Shown: piece after piece, positions 60,110 through 64,000 of the stretch
How the letters are laid out: every line of letters begins with the position of its first letter
How positions within the stretch are numbered: the stretch's first letter is position 1
Assembly: GCF_034479635.1 (NCBI RefSeq)
Contig: NZ_CP140153.1
Location: 1,371,501 to 1,435,500, forward strand
Length of the DNA stretch: 64,000 bases
From: Guyparkeria halophila
GTDB taxonomy: Bacteria; Pseudomonadota; Gammaproteobacteria; Halothiobacillales; Halothiobacillaceae
Reading direction: 5' to 3'
The notes under the pieces: model-generated
Databases searched by the model: none
What the model saw: only the letters and a program-made list of their open reading frames with translations
What the model was told of the DNA's origin: nothing
Program-made: the position numbers and the translations under genes

Positions 60110-61441
60110 ATGGCCATCAAGTCGATCACCCTCCCCGATATCGGCAATTACGACAACACCCCGGTTATCGAGGTGCTGATCTCGCCCGGCGACCGGGTGG
60201 AAAAGGAAGACTCGCTGATCACGCTGGAGTCCGACAAGGCCACGATGGAGATCCCGTCCCCTTACTCGGGCGAGATCAAGAAGGTGCTGGTCAAGGTTGA
60301 CGACACGCTGAAACAAGGTGATCTGATCGCCGAGATCGAGGCCGAGGAAGACGACAAGGCCCCGGGATCGGACGAACCGCCGGCCGAGGAGCCCGGGAAA
60401 GCCGAGGAATCCGAGCCGACCGCAGAGGAAAAGCCGGCAGAGCCTGAAGAACCGGCCCCGGCCGCCGAGAAGCCCCCTGAGCCGGCCGCACCGGCAGCGG
60501 CCACGCCCGCCCCCGCCAATCGACAGAGTGCCGGCGCGAAGTCGCACGCCAGCCCGTCGGTACGCCTGTTCGCACGCAAGCTGGGCGTGGACCTGGCCAA
60601 TGTCACGGGCACCGGGCCCAAGGGGCGCATCCTGCAGGAGGACGTCGAGGGCGCGATCAAGCAGGTCATGGAAGGCGCGGCCAAGGGTGGCGCAGCTACC
60701 GGCGCGGGGATTCCGCCGCTGCCGGAAATCGACTTCTCCCAGTTCGGCGAGATCGAGGAAAAGCCGCTCTCTCGGATCAAGAAGCTCTCCGGCAAGCACC
60801 TGTCGACCGCGTGGCTCAACATCCCGCATGTCACGCAGTTCGACGAGGCCGACATCACCGAGGTCGAGGCCTTCCGCAAGTCGTTGAAGCCACGGGCCGA
60901 AAAGGCCGGCATCAAGATGACGCCGCTGGTGTTCGTGCTCAAGGCATTGGCGCATGTGCTGCGGGAATTCCCCCACATGAACGCCTCGCTTGCGCCCGAT
61001 GGCGAGAACCTGATTCTCAAGAAATACATCAACCTTGGCGTGGCCGTGGACACCCCCAATGGCCTGCTGGTGCCGGTGGTGCGCGATGTCGACCAGAAAG
61101 GCGTGTTCGAGCTGTCCGAGGAGTTGATGGAAATCTCGTCACGCGCCCGTGACGGGAAGCTCACCGGCGCGGACCTCTCGGGCGGGACCTTCTCGGTCTC
61201 CAGCCTTGGGGGCATCGGCGGCACCCAGTTCACGCCGATCGTCAACGGCCCGGAGGTGGGCATCCTGGGCGTTTCCAAGGCCAGTATGCAGCCGGTCTGG
61301 GACGGTTCGGAGTTCGTGCCGCGTCTGATGCTGCCGCTGGCGCTGTCCTACGATCACCGCGTTATCGACGGGGCCGAGGGGGCGCGGTTCATGACCACGC
61401 TCTCGCGCACGCTCACCGATCTTCGCGAACTGATGCTGTAA
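60110..61441 (+). CDS. aceF: AceF, dihydrolipoyl acetyltransferase (E2)
   Basis: 443 residues. One lipoyl domain with Lys43 in [10 protein letters not shown], a Pro/Ala/Glu-rich linker (about 83-143), peripheral subunit-binding domain (about 146-182) and catalytic domain with HRVIDG (His416, Asp420). E. coli AceF has three lipoyl domains; a single one is usual elsewhere. Follows aceE by 114 bases; its stop is 10 bases before lpd. Confidence 0.96.
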   Translation: MAIKSITLPDIGNYDNTPVIEVLISPGDRVEKEDSLITLESDKATMEIPSPYSGEIKKVLVKVDDTLKQGDLIAEIEAEEDDKAPGSDEPPAEEPGKAEESEPTAEEKPAEPEEPAPAAEKPPEPAAPAAATPAPANRQSAGAKSHASPSVRLFARKLGVDLANVTGTGPKGRILQEDVEGAIKQVMEGAAKGGAATGAGIPPLPEIDFSQFGEIEEKPLSRIKKLSGKHLSTAWLNIPHVTQFDEADITEVEAFRKSLKPRAEKAGIKMTPLVFVLKALAHVLREFPHMNASLAPDGENLILKKYINLGVAVDTPNGLLVPVVRDVDQKGVFELSEELMEISSRARDGKLTGADLSGGTFSVSSLGGIGGTQFTPIVNGPEVGILGVSKASMQPVWDGSEFVPRLMLPLALSYDHRVIDGAEGARFMTTLSRTLTDLRELML

Positions 61442-61451
61442 GGAGCGCCGG

Positions 61452-63224
61452 ATGACCATCGAAACCATCAACCTGCCGGATATCGGCAATTCGGACGAAG
61501 TCGAGATCCTCGAGGTGCTGGTCGAGGCCGGCGACGCGATCGAGGCCGAGGACTCGCTGATCACCCTGGAAACCGACAAGGCGACCATGGAGATCCCCGC
61601 TCCGGCCGCGGGCAAGATCACCGAGATGCTGGTTGGCGTCGGCGACAAGGTCAGCACCGGCACCCCGATCGCGAAGTACGAACCGGCCGCCGGTGACGAC
61701 AAGGCGGACGACGCACCGACCGAGAATGCCCCGGCCGAGGAAGCGGCCGCCACCGAAAGTGAGGCGCGCTCCCCTGCCCCGGCGGCCGCTGCGGCCACCG
61801 ATGAGAAGGCCGACGTCGAATGCGACGTCTGCGTACTCGGTTCGGGCCCGGGCGGCTACACCGCCGCCTTCCGCGCCGCGGATCTGGGCAAAAAGGTCGT
61901 GCTGATCGAACGCTACCCGGTGATCGGTGGCGTCTGCCTGAACGTCGGCTGCATCCCCTCCAAGGCCTTGCTGCACGTCTCCGAGGTATTGAACGAGACC
62001 CGCTCGATGGGCGCTCACGGTGTGACGTTCGCCGAGCCGAAGATCGACCTCGACAAGCTGCGCGGCTTCAAGGACAGCACCATCCAGAAGCTGACCGGCG
62101 GCCTCGAGGCCCTCGCCAAGCAGCGCAACGTACAGATCGTGCGCGGCTACGGCCGCTTTATCGACCCGCACCACGTGAAGGTGGTCGACGACGAAGGCAA
62201 CGAGACAGTGGTGCGGTACGAGCATTCGGTCGTCGCCGCCGGCTCGCAGCCGGTGAAGTTGCCCTTCATCCCGCACGACGATCCGCGGGTGATGGACTCG
62301 ACCGATGCGCTCGAACTCGAGGAAGTGCCGGGCAAGATGCTGGTGATCGGCGGCGGCATCATCGGGCTGGAGATGGCCCAGGTCTACGATTCGCTCGGCG
62401 CGGAAATCTCGGTGGTCGAGCTGGCCGACACCATCATCCCCGGGGCCGACAAGGATCTGACCCGCCCGCTCTTGAAGATCCTCAAGAAGCGCTACAAGGA
62501 CATCTTCCTCGGCGCCAAGGTGACCAACGTCGAGGCCAAGAAGGACGGGCTGCACGTCACCTTCGAAGGCAAGAAGACGCCGGAAACGGCTGTTTTCGAT
62601 CGGATTCTTGTCGCGGTCGGTCGGTCACCGAACGGCAAGAAGATCGATGCCGAAAAAGCCGGCGTCTCGGTGGACGATCGCGGCTTTATCGCCGTCGACG
62701 AGCGGATGCGGACCAACGTCGAGCACATCCACGCCATCGGCGACGTGGTGGGCCAGCCGATGCTGGCGCACAAGGCGGTTCACGAGGGCAAGGTGGCCGC
62801 CGAGGTCATCTGCGGCCTGCCGTCGGCGTTCACGCCGATGGGCATCCCCAGCGTCGCCTATACCGACCCGGAAGTCGCCTGGGCGGGCAAGACCGAAGAC
62901 GAGCTCAAGGCCGAGGGTATCGAGTACGAGAAGGGCGCGTTCCCCTGGGCCGCCTCGGGCCGGTCGCTGAGCCTCGGCCGCGACGAAGGACTCACCAAGG
63001 CCCTGTTCTGCAAACAGACCCATCGTCTGCTGGGTGCGGGCATCGTCGGGCCCAATGCCGGCGAACTGATCGCGGAAGCGATGCTGGGGATCGAGATGGG
63101 CGCCGATATGGCCGACATTGGCCTGACCATCCACCCCCACCCCACCCTCTCGGAGACACTTGGGTTCGCCGCCGAGATGGCCGAAGGCACGATCACGGAT
63201 TTGCTACCGCCCAAGAAACGCTGA
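61452..63224 (+). CDS. lpd: Lpd, dihydrolipoyl dehydrogenase (E3) with N-terminal lipoyl domain
   Basis: 590 residues, about 115 more than a plain E3. The extra part is a lipoyl domain with Lys43 in [10 protein letters not shown] plus an Ala/Glu-rich linker. The E3 core starts near 122 with [10 protein letters not shown]; redox-active Cys162 and Cys167 lie in [14 protein letters not shown], and catalytic HPHPTLSE is close to the end (His563, Glu568). This fusion is known in Neisseria and other proteobacteria. Its lipoyl domain closely resembles that of AceF, suggesting duplication or gene conversion. Confidence 0.96.
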   Translation: MTIETINLPDIGNSDEVEILEVLVEAGDAIEAEDSLITLETDKATMEIPAPAAGKITEMLVGVGDKVSTGTPIAKYEPAAGDDKADDAPTENAPAEEAAATESEARSPAPAAAAATDEKADVECDVCVLGSGPGGYTAAFRAADLGKKVVLIERYPVIGGVCLNVGCIPSKALLHVSEVLNETRSMGAHGVTFAEPKIDLDKLRGFKDSTIQKLTGGLEALAKQRNVQIVRGYGRFIDPHHVKVVDDEGNETVVRYEHSVVAAGSQPVKLPFIPHDDPRVMDSTDALELEEVPGKMLVIGGGIIGLEMAQVYDSLGAEISVVELADTIIPGADKDLTRPLLKILKKRYKDIFLGAKVTNVEAKKDGLHVTFEGKKTPETAVFDRILVAVGRSPNGKKIDAEKAGVSVDDRGFIAVDERMRTNVEHIHAIGDVVGQPMLAHKAVHEGKVAAEVICGLPSAFTPMGIPSVAYTDPEVAWAGKTEDELKAEGIEYEKGAFPWAASGRSLSLGRDEGLTKALFCKQTHRLLGAGIVGPNAGELIAEAMLGIEMGADMADIGLTIHPHPTLSETLGFAAEMAEGTITDLLPPKKR

Positions 63225-63251
63225 TCCAGCGCCGGCAAAGGGAGGTCGCCA

Positions 63252-64000
63252 GTGGAGTACTTGTTGTTCGCCATCCTCGGGATGGTCGGTGGCGTCGCGG
63301 CCGGCCTGCTCGGCATTGGTGGCGGGCTGATCATGGTGCCCGTGCTGCTGATGATCTTTCCGACCATCGGGATCAGCGGCCCCCATCTGGTGCATATCGC
63401 CATCGGCACCTCGCTGGCGGCGATCGTGTTTGCCTCGATCACCTCCGTCTACAGCCATCACCGGCACGGGGGCGTCCTCTGGGGCGTGTTCGCCCGGTTT
63501 GCGCCGGGGATGGCGCTCGGGGCGATACTGGGCTCGACCGTGGCGCACCACCTGCCCGGTGAGGTACTCAAGATCGTCTTCGGGGTACTCGAGATTGCCG
63601 TCGCCCTGCAGATGGCGTTCGGCAGGACGCCACCGGCCAGCCGACAGCTCCCGGGCATCGTTCCACTCACCGGGGTATCGAGCACCTTCGGGGCGATCGC
63701 GTCGATCATGGGCATGGGGGGCGGCGCGATGACGACCCCCTTCTTCCTCTACTGCAATATCACCGCCCGTAACGCCATTGCCACCAGTGCCTCATTGACC
63801 CTGCCAACCGCGTTGTTCGGCGCGGCGGGTTACGTCGTCAGCGGCTGGGCGATCGACGGTCTTCCGGACATGACGGCCGGCTATGTCTATCTGCCGGCAC
63901 TGGCCGGAATCGCCGTATTCTCGGTGCTTTTCGCCCCCATCGGTGCCAAACTCGCGCAGATACTGCCCGCCCTGGCACTCAAACGCATCTTCGCCTTCGT
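63252..64000 (+). CDS. TauE/SafE-family membrane permease (C-terminal end beyond window)
   Basis: At least 249 residues from GTG 63252 (GGAGG six bases upstream); the frame is open to the last base. Repeated hydrophobic segments with GMVGGVAAGLLGIGGGLIMVP near the start and MGMGGGAMTTPFFLY in the middle are the two pseudo-repeats of the TauE/SafE (DUF81) family, which exports or imports sulfur-containing anions such as sulfite or sulfoacetate in some members. Substrate cannot be told. Starts 27 bases after lpd and may be co-transcribed. Confidence 0.92.
   Translation, partial: MEYLLFAILGMVGGVAAGLLGIGGGLIMVPVLLMIFPTIGISGPHLVHIAIGTSLAAIVFASITSVYSHHRHGGVLWGVFARFAPGMALGAILGSTVAHHLPGEVLKIVFGVLEIAVALQMAFGRTPPASRQLPGIVPLTGVSSTFGAIASIMGMGGGAMTTPFFLYCNITARNAIATSASLTLPTALFGAAGYVVSGWAIDGLPDMTAGYVYLPALAGIAVFSVLFAPIGAKLAQILPALALKRIFAF

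Overview
This 64 kb window is chromosomal DNA from a GC-rich gammaproteobacterium. Gene content and order support this: RecBC, a gammaproteobacterial-type SUF operon, miaB-phoH-ybeY-corC-lnt, lolB-ispE-tRNA-Gln-prs-rplY-pth-ychF, and leuCDB-asd-fimV. A sulfur-oxidising or halotolerant lineage near Halothiobacillaceae/Chromatiales is my inference from overall flavour, not something the sequence proves. Almost all of the window is coding. I see no insertion sequences, prophage, CRISPR array or rRNA.

Layout. 1-5.6 kb: recB (cut by the window edge) and recC, minus strand. 5.9-13.5 kb: the most distinctive region. A VpsR-like sigma-54 activator is followed by a noncoding stretch with a triple 15-bp direct repeat and a well-formed -24/-12 promoter, then six genes in the order expected of a Fap functional-amyloid operon (fapA-like, fapB-like, fapC, fapD, fapE, fapF), ending at a strong terminator. 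13.6-14.5 kb: a LysR regulator. 14.5-21.8 kb (minus): a complete SUF iron-sulfur assembly operon (sufR-sufB-sufC-sufD-sufS-sufT-Rieske ferredoxin-sufA-like-sufE). 22.0-27.5 kb (plus): miaB, phoH, ybeY, corC, lnt. 27.7-35.8 kb (minus): tRNA-Met, ychF, pth, rplY, prs, tRNA-Gln, ispE, lolB, a TPR lipoprotein and a small conserved protein. 35.8 kb: tRNA-Leu (plus). 36-43 kb (minus): fimV, asd, leuB, leuD, leuC, a DUF2237 protein, with a divergent LysR gene. 44.5-49.0 kb (minus): an arsenate-resistance pair (ArsJ-associated GAPDH and ArsJ) followed on the same strand by a GH100/invertase-like hydrolase and a sucrose-phosphate-phosphatase-like HAD enzyme. 49.5 kb: glyoxalase I. 49.9-55.7 kb (minus): two tandem, paralogous c-di-GMP proteins with PhnD-like periplasmic, transmembrane, PAS-like, GGDEF and EAL domains. 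55.8-57.0 kb: argG. 57.3-63.2 kb (plus): the pyruvate dehydrogenase complex aceE-aceF-lpd. 63.25 kb to the end: a TauE/SafE permease cut by the window edge.

How parts work together. The Fap-like cluster encodes the whole route for an extracellular amyloid: subunits with repeats, a C39 peptidase and a coiled-coil/beta-barrel exporter. Promoter and neighbouring activator suggest RpoN-dependent control. The two EAL proteins may tune c-di-GMP, which commonly governs biofilm matrix, but no direct link to the amyloid is visible. In the arsenate pathway, GAPDH is expected to make 1-arseno-3-phosphoglycerate and ArsJ to export it. The SUF operon carries an apparent promoter/operator directly upstream of its own Rrf2 regulator.
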